Shown in pieces: positions 25,210 through 35,409 of a stretch of DNA of 64,000 nt. Every line of letters begins with the position of its first letter. Position 1 is the stretch's first letter. The stretch spans positions 59,990-123,989 of the forward strand of contig NZ_JAIUHG010000021.1 in the NCBI RefSeq assembly GCF_020164955.1. Reading direction: 5' to 3'. This stretch comes from Mesorhizobium sp. CA8 (lineage in GTDB: Bacteria; Pseudomonadota; Alphaproteobacteria; Rhizobiales; Rhizobiaceae). The position numbers and the translations under genes are program-made. Under the pieces are notes generated by a model. It was given only the letters and a program-made list of their open reading frames with translations. It was not told the DNA's origin and did no database searches.

Positions 25210-25776
25210 TCAGTCCCTGACCAGCGCCACGAGATACTCCGCAGCATCCGGTCCGGGAGCATGAAAGACGCAATCCGAGGGCGCGCCCAGCGCCAGGCAG
25301 TCACCGGGCTCGAGCCTGTGCACCACATCGCCCTCGGTGAAATCCAGCCTTCCGTCGATCAGCCATATCTGCTGCTTGATGAAGGCGTATGATGCCGCCG
25401 GGAGACTAACCTTGGCACCTGCCGGAAGGCTGACCCTGACCAGTTCCAGCGGCATCTGCGATGCCGGCGATAGATGCCGTCTGATGTACCCGGTTGCCGG
25501 ATCCTGCCAGACCGGCTGCTCGTCGCTGCGCGAAACACCGCCGCCTTGCATCTCGGCCCGTGCGATCAGCGTCGACAACGTCATGCCGAAGGCCGCCGCG
25601 ATCCGCACCAGGAGCGCCGCGGTCGGGCTGGTCGTACCGCGTTCGATGGCGCTCAGCATCGCCTTCGAGACGTCCGAACGCTCCGCCAATTCGGCCAGCG
25701 ACCAGTTCCTCACCGTCCTTTCGGAGTGTATCCGCCTGCCGATCGTGGCTGTGATGTTATTCGATATATCGATCAT
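25210..25776 (-). CDS. XRE-cupin transcriptional regulator
   Basis: This 188-residue regulator has an N-terminal helix-turn-helix (WSLAELAERSDVSKAMLSAIERGTTSPTAALLVRIAAAFG) and a C-terminal cupin (RVSLPAGAKVSLP ... IWLIDGRLDFTEGDVVHRLEPGDCLALGAP), the common XRE-cupin layout in which the cupin senses a small molecule. These regulators often control amine or amino-acid metabolism or a linked acetyltransferase. The linked genes here are a small conserved protein and a GNAT, both downstream on the same strand. A perfect inverted repeat brackets the start codon, suggesting autoregulation. Confidence 0.9.
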   Translation of the reverse strand: MIDISNNITATIGRRIHSERTVRNWSLAELAERSDVSKAMLSAIERGTTSPTAALLVRIAAAFGMTLSTLIARAEMQGGGVSRSDEQPVWQDPATGYIRRHLSPASQMPLELVRVSLPAGAKVSLPAASYAFIKQQIWLIDGRLDFTEGDVVHRLEPGDCLALGAPSDCVFHAPGPDAAEYLVALVRD

Positions 25777-25791
25777 TCGTCCAATATATCG
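25762..25791. promoter_or_regulatory. Inverted repeat bracketing the XRE-cupin start, candidate auto-operator
   Basis: CGATATAT at 25762-25769 and ATATATCG at 25784-25791 are perfect inverted 8-mers, 14 bp apart, with the ATG (25774-25776) between them. A dimeric regulator bound here would block its own initiation region. The match to the gene's own product is inferred. Confidence 0.45.
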
Positions 25792-25928
25792 GAATTCCGC
25801 AAACCGGGAAGAGCCTATTCGATCGAATTATCGCGGCTGGTTTAACGCTGCCTACACCATCCGACCTCACCTGACTTTAACCCCGATTGGATAGGGTTCC
25901 TGCTCCAGGGGAATGGGACCAGCGCACT

Positions 25929-27761
25929 ATGTTTGTTGAACGCGAAGCCTCCGTCGGGGAACCGACCTCGCAGGAACGCCGCAACATCCAACAGAACGAC
26001 AAGCGCATTCTGGGCAATGTCGTGCAATGCGACGGCGCGCGCGCCACCATCAGCGCCCATGCGGAAGACGCCGAGGGCACAGTCACCGGCCTCTGGACCG
26101 TCGGCAGGATGATCTCCATCAATCTCGGCTCAACGAGAACGGTTGGCCTTGTTTATGCCATCGGCAAGTCGGACCGCGCCTGGAACCCCGACGGGCAGAA
26201 TCTCATCGAGGTCAGCGTTGAACTGGTCGGCGAAGTGCGCGACGGCGTCGAGCCCGGCGCCAAGCCGGTGTTCGACCGCGGCATCACCACCTATCCGCAT
26301 ATCGGGGCCATTGCTCACCGCATCCGAACCCGCGACCTGCAGGCGGTCTACGACCTGGCCGGGCGCTATTCGGTGACCATCGGCACGCTGTCGCAGGATG
26401 AGTCGATCGCTGCCAACATCGCCATCGACGACACGCTGGCGCGCCATTTCGCCATCGTCGGCACCACCGGCGTCGGCAAATCGACGGCCGTGTCGCTGCT
26501 CTTGCGCAAGACGATCGCATCGCGCCCCGACCTGCGCGTGCTCATCCTCGACCCGCATAACGAGTTTGCTGCCTCGCTGCCGGAATATTGCGTCAAGGTC
26601 GATTCCAAGACGCTCGACCTGCCGTTCTGGATGTTCAGGCTCGAGGAGTTCGCCGAAGTGCTGTTTCGCGGCCGCGAAACGGTGCCTGAGGAAGTAGATG
26701 TCCTGCGCGACCTGATCCCGGCCGCCAAGAACCTCTACCGCAACCCGAGCTCCGGAACTTACATCAGGCGCGGCAGCGACGCGCTGACCGCGGACACGCC
26801 GGTGCCTTATCGCATTGCCGATCTCATCAAGCAGATCGACGAGCGCATGGGCATGCTTGAGGCCAAGAACGACCGCCCGACCTTGAAGTCGCTGAAGACG
26901 CGCATCGAATCGGCCGCTGCCGACCCGCGCTACCGCTTCATGTTCAATTCGCGCCTGATCGAGGACACGATCCACGAAACGATCGGCAATATTTTCCGCG
27001 TTCCCAATCATGGCCGCCCGGTGACCTGCTTCGAGATGGCGGGCATGCCCTCGGAAGTCGTCAACTCGGTCTGCTCGGTGCTGGCCCGCCTGGCCTTCGA
27101 CCTGGCCTTGTGGAGCGAGGGCCGGCTGAAGCTGCTGCTGCTTTGCGAGGAAGCCCATCGCTACATGCCGGCCGACCCGCGCCTCGGCTTCGCGCCGACC
27201 AGGCACGCGCTGTCGCGTATCGCCAAGGAAGGCCGCAAATATGGTTGCTATCTGGGCGTCGTCACCCAGCGCCCGGGCGAGCTCGATCCGACCATCCTGT
27301 CGCAGTGCTCGACCTTCTTCGCCATGCGGCTCGCCAATGAGCAGGACCAGGCGATCATCCGCTCGGCAATCGCCGACTCGTCGGCCTCGACCCTGGCGTT
27401 CCTCTCCTCGATGGGGCAGCGCGAAGCCATCGCCTTCGGCGAAGGCGTGGCGACGACCATGCGGCTGAAGTTCGAGAAGCTGCCGCAGGAGTTCATCCCA
27501 GGTACCGCGAAGGGGGAGCAGATCGAGCCCTCCGTGGACGGCAACGACGTCGATCTGGCCATGATCGTCGAGCGGCTGCGTAACGTGCCGAAGCCGCAGC
27601 AGTCCATGGCTTTCGCCGAGACCGTGGACTCGAGCCGCCAGGCCGGCGATCCGGACTACAAAAAGCCGGCCAACTCCCCGCGCGTGCAGCCCGACGACGA
27701 CTTCGACACGCGCTACGGCCTGAAGCCCTCGACCTTCGGCATGCGCCAGCTCAACGATTGA
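25929..27761 (+). CDS. HerA-like DNA-translocating ATPase
   Basis: The product is 610 residues. It shows an N-terminal HAS-barrel (ILGNVVQCDGARATI ... VGRMISINLG), the DUF87/HerA core with Walker A GTTGVGKST and Walker B LLLLCEEAHRYMP, and sensor segments such as GVVTQRPGELDPTILSQC. HerA proteins form hexamers that pump DNA, in archaea with the nuclease NurA and in some bacteria with defence effectors. Neither partner is nearby, so this looks like the lone conserved HerA of Rhizobiales, role unknown. ATG 25929 has GGGGAATGGGA upstream. It is divergent from the XRE-cupin gene; a dispersed repeat follows its stop. Confidence 0.9.
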   Translation: MFVEREASVGEPTSQERRNIQQNDKRILGNVVQCDGARATISAHAEDAEGTVTGLWTVGRMISINLGSTRTVGLVYAIGKSDRAWNPDGQNLIEVSVELVGEVRDGVEPGAKPVFDRGITTYPHIGAIAHRIRTRDLQAVYDLAGRYSVTIGTLSQDESIAANIAIDDTLARHFAIVGTTGVGKSTAVSLLLRKTIASRPDLRVLILDPHNEFAASLPEYCVKVDSKTLDLPFWMFRLEEFAEVLFRGRETVPEEVDVLRDLIPAAKNLYRNPSSGTYIRRGSDALTADTPVPYRIADLIKQIDERMGMLEAKNDRPTLKSLKTRIESAAADPRYRFMFNSRLIEDTIHETIGNIFRVPNHGRPVTCFEMAGMPSEVVNSVCSVLARLAFDLALWSEGRLKLLLLCEEAHRYMPADPRLGFAPTRHALSRIAKEGRKYGCYLGVVTQRPGELDPTILSQCSTFFAMRLANEQDQAIIRSAIADSSASTLAFLSSMGQREAIAFGEGVATTMRLKFEKLPQEFIPGTAKGEQIEPSVDGNDVDLAMIVERLRNVPKPQQSMAFAETVDSSRQAGDPDYKKPANSPRVQPDDDFDTRYGLKPSTFGMRQLND

Positions 27762-27790
27762 ATGACCAGCTTCGCAAGCACAGCCAAATT

Positions 27791-27921
27791 CCGAACAAGA
27801 ATTCATCAGGCCGGATCGAATGACGTGGCTTCGAGAAGCCGGAGCGGAGCGGATATACAGTCCGTGAGCACCGGAAGCCGAGAAAGGCGCGTCAGTTGAC
27901 CGGCCTCATGAATTCATGTCG
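27791..27921. repeat. Dispersed palindromic element, family 2, copy 2
   Basis: GAATTCAT at 27799 and ATGAATTC at 27908-27915 bound this element, with further pairing out to CCGA at 27791 and TCGG at 27918-27921. The core CCGGAGCGGAGCG, then TCCGTGAGCACCGGAAGC and CCGGCCTCA, aligns with the 15-kb copy. It fills the gap between the convergent herA-like and GGDEF genes, so it may also serve as a transcript end. Confidence 0.75.
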
Positions 27922-27926
27922 GAATT

Positions 27927-28718
27927 TTAGGCGCAGACGCGGTTGCGGCCCTGCTTCTTCGCCTCATAGAGCTGGCGGTCGGCGCGGCGATAGAAATCCT
28001 CCGCGCTCTCTTTGTGGTCCCAGACGGCAAGGCCGACGCTGGTGGTGACCTTCAGCCGCACATTGCCCGACATGATCGACAGGTTGGCGACCGCCTTGCG
28101 GATGCGCTCGGCGAAGCGGGCGAGCAGTTCGACATCCATATTGGGGGTGACGACGGCAAACTCCTCGCCGCCCAACCGCGCCACCACGTCGTGATAGCGC
28201 GTCATGCCTCTGAGGCAGGCGGCGACGGCTCTCAGCACCTCATCGCCGACATCGTGACCATGCGTGTCGTTGACCTGTTTGAAATGGTCGAGATCGAGGA
28301 TCATCAGCCCGACCGGCCTGTCGATTCGGCGAAACTCCTGCAGATATTCGCGCAGCGCATCGTCGAAATAACGGCGGTTCTGCATGCCGGTCAGACTGTC
28401 GGTGAGCGCCGCTTGCTCAAGCGTCTGCGAACGGGCGCTGAGCGACACCGTCATGGCCCTGAGCTTGCCCTCTTCCCGCACCTGGCCGCGGATCAGCGGG
28501 TAGATGAAGAAGCTGCCGAAGAACAGCGCGGTCGCCAGCAAAGCGCCTGTAACGAACAGCAATTTGTTGAGATACACGATTTTGTCGACGCGCGATGCGG
28601 CATCGAGGTCGGCGGCGATGTCCTGCAATTGGCCATAGGCATGGAAGGTCACCAAGCCCGCGGCCAGGATCACAAAAATAAAGACGAAAAATGCGGATTC
28701 CGCCTTATGGAAACGCAT
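27927..28718 (-). CDS. Membrane-bound diguanylate cyclase (GGDEF)
   Basis: The 263-residue protein has two N-terminal membrane helices (about residues 8-28 and 50-75) around a short periplasmic loop, then a GGDEF domain. The catalytic motif is GGEEF with the substrate-binding LDLDHFKQVNDTHGHDVGDEVL before it. An inhibitory site, RYHD, lies exactly five residues before GGEEF, so product inhibition by c-di-GMP is expected. It makes c-di-GMP from two GTP. The ATG at 28718 is used; the codon before it is a TTG. No phosphodiesterase or sensor partner is adjacent. Confidence 0.94.
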   Translation of the reverse strand: MRFHKAESAFFVFIFVILAAGLVTFHAYGQLQDIAADLDAASRVDKIVYLNKLLFVTGALLATALFFGSFFIYPLIRGQVREEGKLRAMTVSLSARSQTLEQAALTDSLTGMQNRRYFDDALREYLQEFRRIDRPVGLMILDLDHFKQVNDTHGHDVGDEVLRAVAACLRGMTRYHDVVARLGGEEFAVVTPNMDVELLARFAERIRKAVANLSIMSGNVRLKVTTSVGLAVWDHKESAEDFYRRADRQLYEAKKQGRNRVCA

Positions 28719-28842
28719 CAACTCCCCGCGGCACTGTAGCCCCCAAAGGTTATGGCACGGCCGACCTTACGGACCGTTAATCCGAACAACTTTAGCGAGA
28801 ATTGGAACCGGCGATTTTAAGGCGCTGATTGAAAAGCTTTGG

Positions 28843-29793
28843 TCAGTCCAGGAGTGCCAACTCGTCGCCCGGCCGTAGCCTGCGCCATTCCGCGCCCAGC
28901 TGGTGCCTGAACCATGTCGACTGGCGCTTGGCATATTGCCGGGTCGCGATCTTGGCGCGTTCGATGGCTTCGGAAAAACTTGACTGGCCGGCCATCGCCG
29001 CCCGCAGCTCGCGCACGCCGATCGCCTTCATCGCCGGCAGGTCGGGATCGAGGTCGAGCGCGATGAGCTGACGCACTTCGTCGAGCGCGCCCTTGTCGAG
29101 CATCTGGTCGAAACGCGCCTCGATGCGTAGCACCAGTTGCTGCCGATCCGGCTCGATGACCAGGAAGCGCGCGCTGCCGCGATCGATCAGCGGCCGGCCG
29201 CGCGCCGCCTGCCATTCGAGAATCGAGCGCCCCGAGGCGTCGAGCACTTCGAGCGCCCGCACGATACGCTGGCCATCCGTCGGCCTGAGCTGCATGGCCA
29301 TAGCCGAGTCCTCGTGCATCAGCAGGCGATGCAGCCTTTCGGCCCCTTGTTCCTTGAGCTCGTAGCGCCAACGCTCGCGGACAGCCGCCGGAATGTCCGG
29401 CATATCCGAGATGCCTTCCGCCAGCGCGCGGAAATAAAGCCCGGTGCCGCCGACGAAAACGACCGGACGGCCCGACAGGACGCCTTTGTCGATCAGCTTC
29501 GTCACGTCGCGCAGCCACGCCCCGGTGGAATAGGCCGTCGAGGGATGCACATGGCCGTAAAGAAAATGCGGCGCGCGCGCCATTTCGGCGGCGCTCGGCC
29601 GCGCCGTCAGGACGTCGAGCACCGAATAGCCCTGCATGGAATCGGTGTTGACGATGACCCCGCCATTGCGTTCGGCAAGATCGAGCGCCAGCGCCGACTT
29701 GCCGCTGGCTGTCGGCCCGGCTATCAGGATCGCGTTCTTGATGCGGCCTTCGCCCGCCTGCCTGCCGGAATGTTCGATGCCGCTGATCGCCAC
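28843..29793 (-). CDS. miaA: tRNA dimethylallyltransferase
   Basis: MiaA adds a dimethylallyl group to N6 of A37 in tRNAs reading codons that begin with U. The 316-residue protein has the P-loop GPTASGKSALALDLAE, the substrate segment VIVNTDSMQGY, FVGGTGLYF and QRIVRALEV. No ATG lies before the P-loop; GTG 29793 preceded by GGGA is the best start. Its 5' end then overlaps the 5' end of the divergent serB gene by 17 bp. The C-terminus (ATRQYAKRQSTWFRHQL) is the family's tRNA-binding tail. Confidence 0.94.
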   Translation of the reverse strand: MAISGIEHSGRQAGEGRIKNAILIAGPTASGKSALALDLAERNGGVIVNTDSMQGYSVLDVLTARPSAAEMARAPHFLYGHVHPSTAYSTGAWLRDVTKLIDKGVLSGRPVVFVGGTGLYFRALAEGISDMPDIPAAVRERWRYELKEQGAERLHRLLMHEDSAMAMQLRPTDGQRIVRALEVLDASGRSILEWQAARGRPLIDRGSARFLVIEPDRQQLVLRIEARFDQMLDKGALDEVRQLIALDLDPDLPAMKAIGVRELRAAMAGQSSFSEAIERAKIATRQYAKRQSTWFRHQLGAEWRRLRPGDELALLD

Positions 29794-30664
29794 TGTAGTG
29801 TCCCGTCCAGAAGCCCGCGCCGTGCCGGCCTCGCTTGCGAATATGGCCTTGCGGGCCGCCGGCGCAAGCGCCGTTCGGTGGCTGGCTGAGGACGTCGCCT
29901 GCGATCTCGTTTTGCCGCAGACGCCGGATATCGGCGAAATGACCGCCAATCTGCGCGCTGCATTGGCTTCCGAACCGGTCGATGTCATCGTCCAGCCCGC
30001 CGAAGGCAGGCGCAAGAAGATCCTGCTCGCCGATATGGATTCGACCATGATCGACCAGGAATGCATCGACGAGCTCGCCGACGAGATCGGCGTCAAGGAT
30101 CATGTCGCGGCGATCACCGCGCGCTCGATGAATGGCGAGATCGCCTTCGAGCCCGCCCTGCGCGAGCGCGTCGCGCTGCTGAAAGGCCTCGATACCGACG
30201 TGGTCGACCGCATCATCGCCAATCGGCTGACGCTCGCCGCCGGCGGCCGCGCCCTGGTGCAAACGATGCGCGCCAACGGCGCCTGGACGGCGCTGGTCTC
30301 CGGCGGCTTCGACGTCTTCACCAGCCGTATCGCCGCCATGCTGGGATTTCAGGAAAACCGGGCCAACCGCCTGGTGGAGAAGGACGGCACATTCACCGGC
30401 ATGGTGGCCGAGCCGATCCTCGGCCGCGCCGCCAAGGCCGAAGCATTGCTCGACATCGCGGCACGGCTCGGGCTGACGACCGAGGACTCCATCGCGGTCG
30501 GCGACGGCGCCAACGATCTCGATATGATCCGTCTTGCCGGCACCGGCGTCGCGCTTCACGCCAAGCCGGCGGTGGCGGAACAGGCCCGCATCCGCATCGA
30601 CCACGGCGACCTGACCGCGCTGCTCTATCTCCAGGGCTATCGCCGGGACGAGTTCGTCTTGTGA
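29777..30664 (+). CDS. serB: Phosphoserine phosphatase
   Basis: SerB hydrolyses phosphoserine in the last step of serine synthesis. The 295-residue protein has a short N-terminal ACT-like part beginning MPLIATVVSRPE, then the HAD catalytic domain with nucleophile motif LLADMDSTMIDQECIDELAD, SGGFDVFT and GDGANDLDMI. Length fits the alphaproteobacterial enzyme. The N-terminus resembles other SerB starts, so the overlap with miaA seems real. A GNAT gene follows nine bases after the stop and is probably co-transcribed. Confidence 0.96.
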   Translation: MPLIATVVSRPEARAVPASLANMALRAAGASAVRWLAEDVACDLVLPQTPDIGEMTANLRAALASEPVDVIVQPAEGRRKKILLADMDSTMIDQECIDELADEIGVKDHVAAITARSMNGEIAFEPALRERVALLKGLDTDVVDRIIANRLTLAAGGRALVQTMRANGAWTALVSGGFDVFTSRIAAMLGFQENRANRLVEKDGTFTGMVAEPILGRAAKAEALLDIAARLGLTTEDSIAVGDGANDLDMIRLAGTGVALHAKPAVAEQARIRIDHGDLTALLYLQGYRRDEFVL

Positions 30665-30672
30665 GGTCTCCG

Positions 30673-31245
30673 ATGACGCCGATCCGCACCGAGCGCCTGA
30701 TCCTGCGCAACTGGGAGGATCGCGACCGCGCGCTCTTGCACCGCATCAACTTCGACCAGCGCGTGATGGAGTTCTTCCCGTTCCGCCGCGACCGCGCGAC
30801 CGCCGACGCCATGATGGACGAATTCCGCGGCTGGATCGAGGAGGATGGCTACGGCTTCGCCGCCGCCGAGATCGCGGCCACCGGCGAATGCATCGGCTTC
30901 GTCGGTCTCCTGGATACGGATGATGTGCCATCGCTACCGGACGGCACGATCGAGGTCGGCTGGCGGTTGGCGCCGGAATTCTGGGGCAAGGGCTATGTCA
31001 CCGAGGCAGCGGAAGCCTGGCTCGCCTTCGGCTTCGAAACGCTGAGGCTGGAGGAGATCGTCTCCTTCGCCGTCGCCGAAAACCATCGCTCCATCGCCGT
31101 CATGAAGCGGCTCGGCATGCGAGCCGATCCAGGCGGCGATTTCGACCATCCGAGCGTTCCCGACAGCCACCCGCATCTCAAGCGGCATGTCATGTACAGG
31201 CTGTCGCGCCAGGATTGGCAGGCACGAAAAAGGGCGGCTCGCTAG
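30673..31245 (+). CDS. RimJ/RimL-type GNAT acetyltransferase
   Basis: This 190-residue protein begins MTPIRTERLILRNWEDRD, the standard opening of RimJ/RimL acetyltransferases. It has EVGWRLAPEFWGKGYVTEAAEAWLAFGF for acetyl-CoA binding and ENHRSIAVMKRLGMR near the end. These enzymes acetylate protein N-termini, antibiotics or small amines; the target is not deducible. ATG 30673 lies nine bases after serB, so it is likely in the serB transcript. Its last codons overlap the hairpin that ends the convergent degP transcript. Confidence 0.9.
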   Translation: MTPIRTERLILRNWEDRDRALLHRINFDQRVMEFFPFRRDRATADAMMDEFRGWIEEDGYGFAAAEIAATGECIGFVGLLDTDDVPSLPDGTIEVGWRLAPEFWGKGYVTEAAEAWLAFGFETLRLEEIVSFAVAENHRSIAVMKRLGMRADPGGDFDHPSVPDSHPHLKRHVMYRLSRQDWQARKRAAR

Positions 31246-31252
31246 CCGCCCT
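31226..31252 (-). terminator. Rho-independent terminator of degP
   Basis: AGGGCGGCT at 31231-31239 and AGCCGCCCT at 31244-31252 form a 9-bp stem with loop CGCT. On the minus strand it is followed by TTTTT. It lies 39 bp beyond the degP stop but inside the 3' end of the opposing GNAT gene, so the two convergent genes share it. Confidence 0.8.
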
Positions 31253-31290
31253 ATCATTGGAAACATCAATCGGTCACGGACGTTCCGGAC

Positions 31291-32808
<1,518 letters not shown>

Positions 32809-32958
32809 CATGGCCTCCGGTGGTTTTGAAAAGGAAAAGCGCATCCGCAAAGGCGCCTGTCCGGCTCATCTTGGCAAGAAATAAGGCACGTTTGCGGCTA
32901 TAGCTATCGGCGGAAGATAAATCGTCAATCGCCTCGGCACCAAGGAATTTTCATTCGA

Positions 32959-33026
32959 GCAATTCCAGGAAAAGTGCGCAGCGGCTGGGCTCGGCGCCTT
33001 CGCCGTAGCCTTCCGTCGGGAAATGC
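32959..33026 (+). repeat. Family 1 palindromic element, extended form
   Basis: The element starts GCAATTCCAGGAAAAGTGCG and ends CTTCCGTCGGGAAATGC followed by GTAAAAAC. Relative to the copy at 6943 it carries about 23 extra bases including GGCTCGGCGCCTTCGCCGTAG. The same extra segment appears at 55554. It lies between degP and the DUF2065 gene. Confidence 0.7.
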
Positions 33027-33033
33027 GTAAAAA

Positions 33034-33219
33034 CTAGCCGCGGACCAGCCAGACGATGCCGACACCTATGGCGATCGCCGCCAGCCCGCCGATCCGCAGC
33101 ATATTTTCCGGCATCGACAGCACCTCGGCGGCGAGTTTCCGGGCCAAAGCCGGAAACCCTCCATAGACGAGTCCTTCGATCACCAGGACCAGGCCGATTG
33201 CCGCCAGAAAATCCTGCAC
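33034..33219 (-). CDS. DUF2065 (YjeT-like) small membrane protein
   Basis: This 61-residue protein consists almost wholly of two hydrophobic helices (LAAIGLVLVIEGLVYGGFP and IGGLAAIAIGVGIVWLV) around LARKLAAEVLSMPENMLR, the DUF2065 pattern. E. coli YjeT lies next to hflC as well, so the position is conserved. Function is unknown, but a role with HflKC is often supposed. It starts with GTG at 33219, seven bases after the end of hflC, and seems translationally coupled. Confidence 0.88.
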   Translation of the reverse strand: MQDFLAAIGLVLVIEGLVYGGFPALARKLAAEVLSMPENMLRIGGLAAIAIGVGIVWLVRG

Positions 33220-33225
33220 TGCCCG

Positions 33226-34212
33226 CTACTGGGCAGGGCCGGGTTGCGTCGCAGGCGCGGCAGGTGCCGCCGCAGGCGCGGCCGGTGCCGCCGCAGGCGC
33301 GGCAGGTGGCGCCGAAGGTGCCGGCCCGGGCTTGCTGTCCGGATCCCGGAAGTAGCGGAAGAACTCGGACTGGGGCGAGAGCACCATCGTCGTTCCGGTG
33401 CTGTCCAGCGCCGTGCCGTAGGCGTTCATCGAGCGATAGAAATCGAAGAAGGCCGGATCGCGCTTATAGGCGTCCGCAAACGTCGCGCTACGCTGCGCCT
33501 CGCCCTCGCCGCGCAGGATTTCCGATTCCTTCTGCGCCTCGGCGACGATCTCGACGACCTCGCGGTCGGCGCGCGCCCTGATGCGCTGCGCCGCCTCGTT
33601 GCCGCGCGCTCTCAGCCGCTCGGCCTCAGCCAAGCGCTCGGCTTTCATGCGGTCATAGGTTTGTTGCGACACCTCCGCCGTTAGATCGGTCCGGCGGATG
33701 CGCACATCCTCGATGTCGAGGCCGAGCGAAGTTGCGTCGGGACGAAGCTGGTCGCGCACCTCGCGCATCATGTTGCCGCGCTCTTCCGAAAGAGCAGCCT
33801 CGAAGTCACGCAGGCCGTAGACACGGCGCAGCGCTGCGTCGAGACGCGTCTTCAGACGGGCCTCAGCCAATTCCACCTGGCCGGACACCGCTGCGCGGAA
33901 CGTGCGCGGATCCGAGATGCGATAGGCGATGAAGGCATCGACCTCGTAGAACTTGCCGCCCGAGACCTGGACGCGGATGTTGTCGAGGTCGAAGCGCATC
34001 ACCCGCTTCTCGACCATCTGCACGCTGTCGGCATCGAAGAAGGCGAACGGCGCCTTGAAGTAGACCCCGGGCTCGCTCTTGACGTCGATGATCTCGCCAA
34101 ATCTCAGAACGATCGCCTGCTGGCCCGCATTGACCACGAAGATCGACGAGTAGAGCAGGAACAACAGGACAGCCGCAACGACCGCGATGATGGGAAGACG
34201 GTTTGCCATCAC
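33226..34212 (-). CDS. hflC: HflC, FtsH-associated SPFH membrane protein
   Basis: HflC pairs with HflK in a large periplasmic cage that surrounds the FtsH protease. The 328-residue protein has one N-terminal membrane helix (IIAVVAAVLLFLLYSSIFVV), the SPFH domain (VLRFGEIIDVKSEPGVYFKAPF) and a long helical stretch (ERLAEAERLRARGNEAAQRIRARADREVVEIVAEAQKESE). The last 35 residues are a Pro/Ala tail encoded by imperfect 24-bp repeats, longer than usual. ATG 34212 overlaps the hflK stop by four bases. Confidence 0.96.
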   Translation of the reverse strand: MMANRLPIIAVVAAVLLFLLYSSIFVVNAGQQAIVLRFGEIIDVKSEPGVYFKAPFAFFDADSVQMVEKRVMRFDLDNIRVQVSGGKFYEVDAFIAYRISDPRTFRAAVSGQVELAEARLKTRLDAALRRVYGLRDFEAALSEERGNMMREVRDQLRPDATSLGLDIEDVRIRRTDLTAEVSQQTYDRMKAERLAEAERLRARGNEAAQRIRARADREVVEIVAEAQKESEILRGEGEAQRSATFADAYKRDPAFFDFYRSMNAYGTALDSTGTTMVLSPQSEFFRYFRDPDSKPGPAPSAPPAAPAAAPAAPAAAPAAPATQPGPAQ

Positions 34213-35315
34213 TGGTTACCTCCCGTCGTGACGCCGAGGGGCGCCGGCGGCGTCTTTGGCTGTAACGCCGGCAGCGGCAGGTAAGGCAGCACGCCCTGGC
34301 CATTGCCCTGCTCGACGACGACCTTGTTCGAGTCCTTCAGGATCTTCTCCATTGTTTCAAGATAAAGCCGCCTGCGCGTGACGTCCGGCGCCTTGGCGTA
34401 TTCGTTGTAGACGGAGATGAAGCGCTGCGCCTCGCCCTCCGCCTCCTGCACGACGCGGTTCTTGTAGGCTGCCGCGTCCTCGCGGATCTGCGCCGCCTGG
34501 CCGCGCGCCTGGCCGAGCTTCTGGTTGGAATACTGGTTGGCCTGCTCGACGAACTTGTCCTCGTCCTGCTCGGCGCGCTGCACCTCGTCGAACGCGTCGG
34601 CCACCTCGCGCGGGGGCGCTGCGTCCTCGATCGAGACCGCGTTGACCTGGAGGCCGGTCTTGTAGCCGTCAAGCGTGCCCTGGATGATCTCGCGCACCCC
34701 CGTTGCGATGCCCTGGCGGTCGTCGCGGAAGATGTCCTGCGCCGGGCGCCGGCCGACGACTTCGCGCATCGCGCTCTCGGCCACCTGGGTCAGCATGCCG
34801 TCGGGATCGGAAACGTCGAACAGATAGGCCTTGGGATCGGAGACCTGGTAGGCGACCGAGAACTGCACGTTGACGATGTTCTGGTCGCCGGACAGCATTA
34901 GCCCGGAGCCGCTGCTCGAGCCACCGCCGATGCTGACGAGCTGCTCGGAGATCTTGGCGGTCTCGACCGTTTCGATCGGCCACCAGTGGAAATGCAGGCC
35001 CGGCTGCGAAAGCTCGGTCTTTGGCTGGCCGAAGCGCAGTTCAACGGCAACCTCGTCGGGCTGCACGGTGTAGACCGCCTTGAAGGCCCATAGCACGATG
35101 AGGGCCAGCGCGATCAGCCCGAGCACGGCCGGGCTGGCGCCACCGCCGCCCGGAAGCGCGCGCCGCAGCCTGTCCTGGCCGCGGCGGATGATATCCTCGA
35201 GATCGGGGGGCGAACCCTGCGGGCCGCTTGGCCCTTTCGGTCCCTGCCCCCAGGGCCCCTGATTGCCGCCGCCGCCCCATGGGCCGCCGCCACCGCTCTT
35301 GTCGTTCCAGGGCAT
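34209..35315 (-). CDS. hflK: HflK, FtsH-associated SPFH membrane protein
   Basis: The 368-residue partner of HflC begins with a Gly/Pro-rich cytoplasmic segment (MPWNDKSGGGGPWGGGGNQG), then a membrane helix (AVLGLIALALIVLWAFKAVYTV), the SPFH domain (VELRFGQPKTELSQPGLHFHWWPIETV) and the helical region EGEAQRFISVYNEYAKAPDVTRRRLYLETMEKIL. With HflC it modulates FtsH degradation of membrane proteins. It is the first gene of the hflK-hflC-DUF2065-degP line; folA lies 247 bp upstream across a repeat-bearing gap. Confidence 0.96.
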   Translation of the reverse strand: MPWNDKSGGGGPWGGGGNQGPWGQGPKGPSGPQGSPPDLEDIIRRGQDRLRRALPGGGGASPAVLGLIALALIVLWAFKAVYTVQPDEVAVELRFGQPKTELSQPGLHFHWWPIETVETAKISEQLVSIGGGSSSGSGLMLSGDQNIVNVQFSVAYQVSDPKAYLFDVSDPDGMLTQVAESAMREVVGRRPAQDIFRDDRQGIATGVREIIQGTLDGYKTGLQVNAVSIEDAAPPREVADAFDEVQRAEQDEDKFVEQANQYSNQKLGQARGQAAQIREDAAAYKNRVVQEAEGEAQRFISVYNEYAKAPDVTRRRLYLETMEKILKDSNKVVVEQGNGQGVLPYLPLPALQPKTPPAPLGVTTGGNQ

Positions 35316-35364
35316 GAATGTCCTTTCGCTTCGGTTCCCTCAGGCCTTGCGGCGCAATCCTAGC

Positions 35365-35409
35365 GCATGACCACGAAAACCCATATCGGTTTTCGAAAAG
35401 GAATCATGC
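35365..35409. repeat. Palindromic intergenic element between folA and hflK
   Basis: Nested inverted repeats: GCATGA at 35365-35370 with TCATGC at 35404-35409, and CGAAAACC at 35374 with GGTTTTCG ending at 35395. It resembles the widespread rhizobial repeats that open GCATGA and enclose GAAAACC. It occupies the promoter-proximal side of hflK. Confidence 0.6.

Noticed and set aside
25929..27761. HerA-like ATPase as part of an antiphage system
   Set aside because: No NurA, SIR2, DUF4297 or other effector is adjacent; neighbours are regulators and housekeeping genes.
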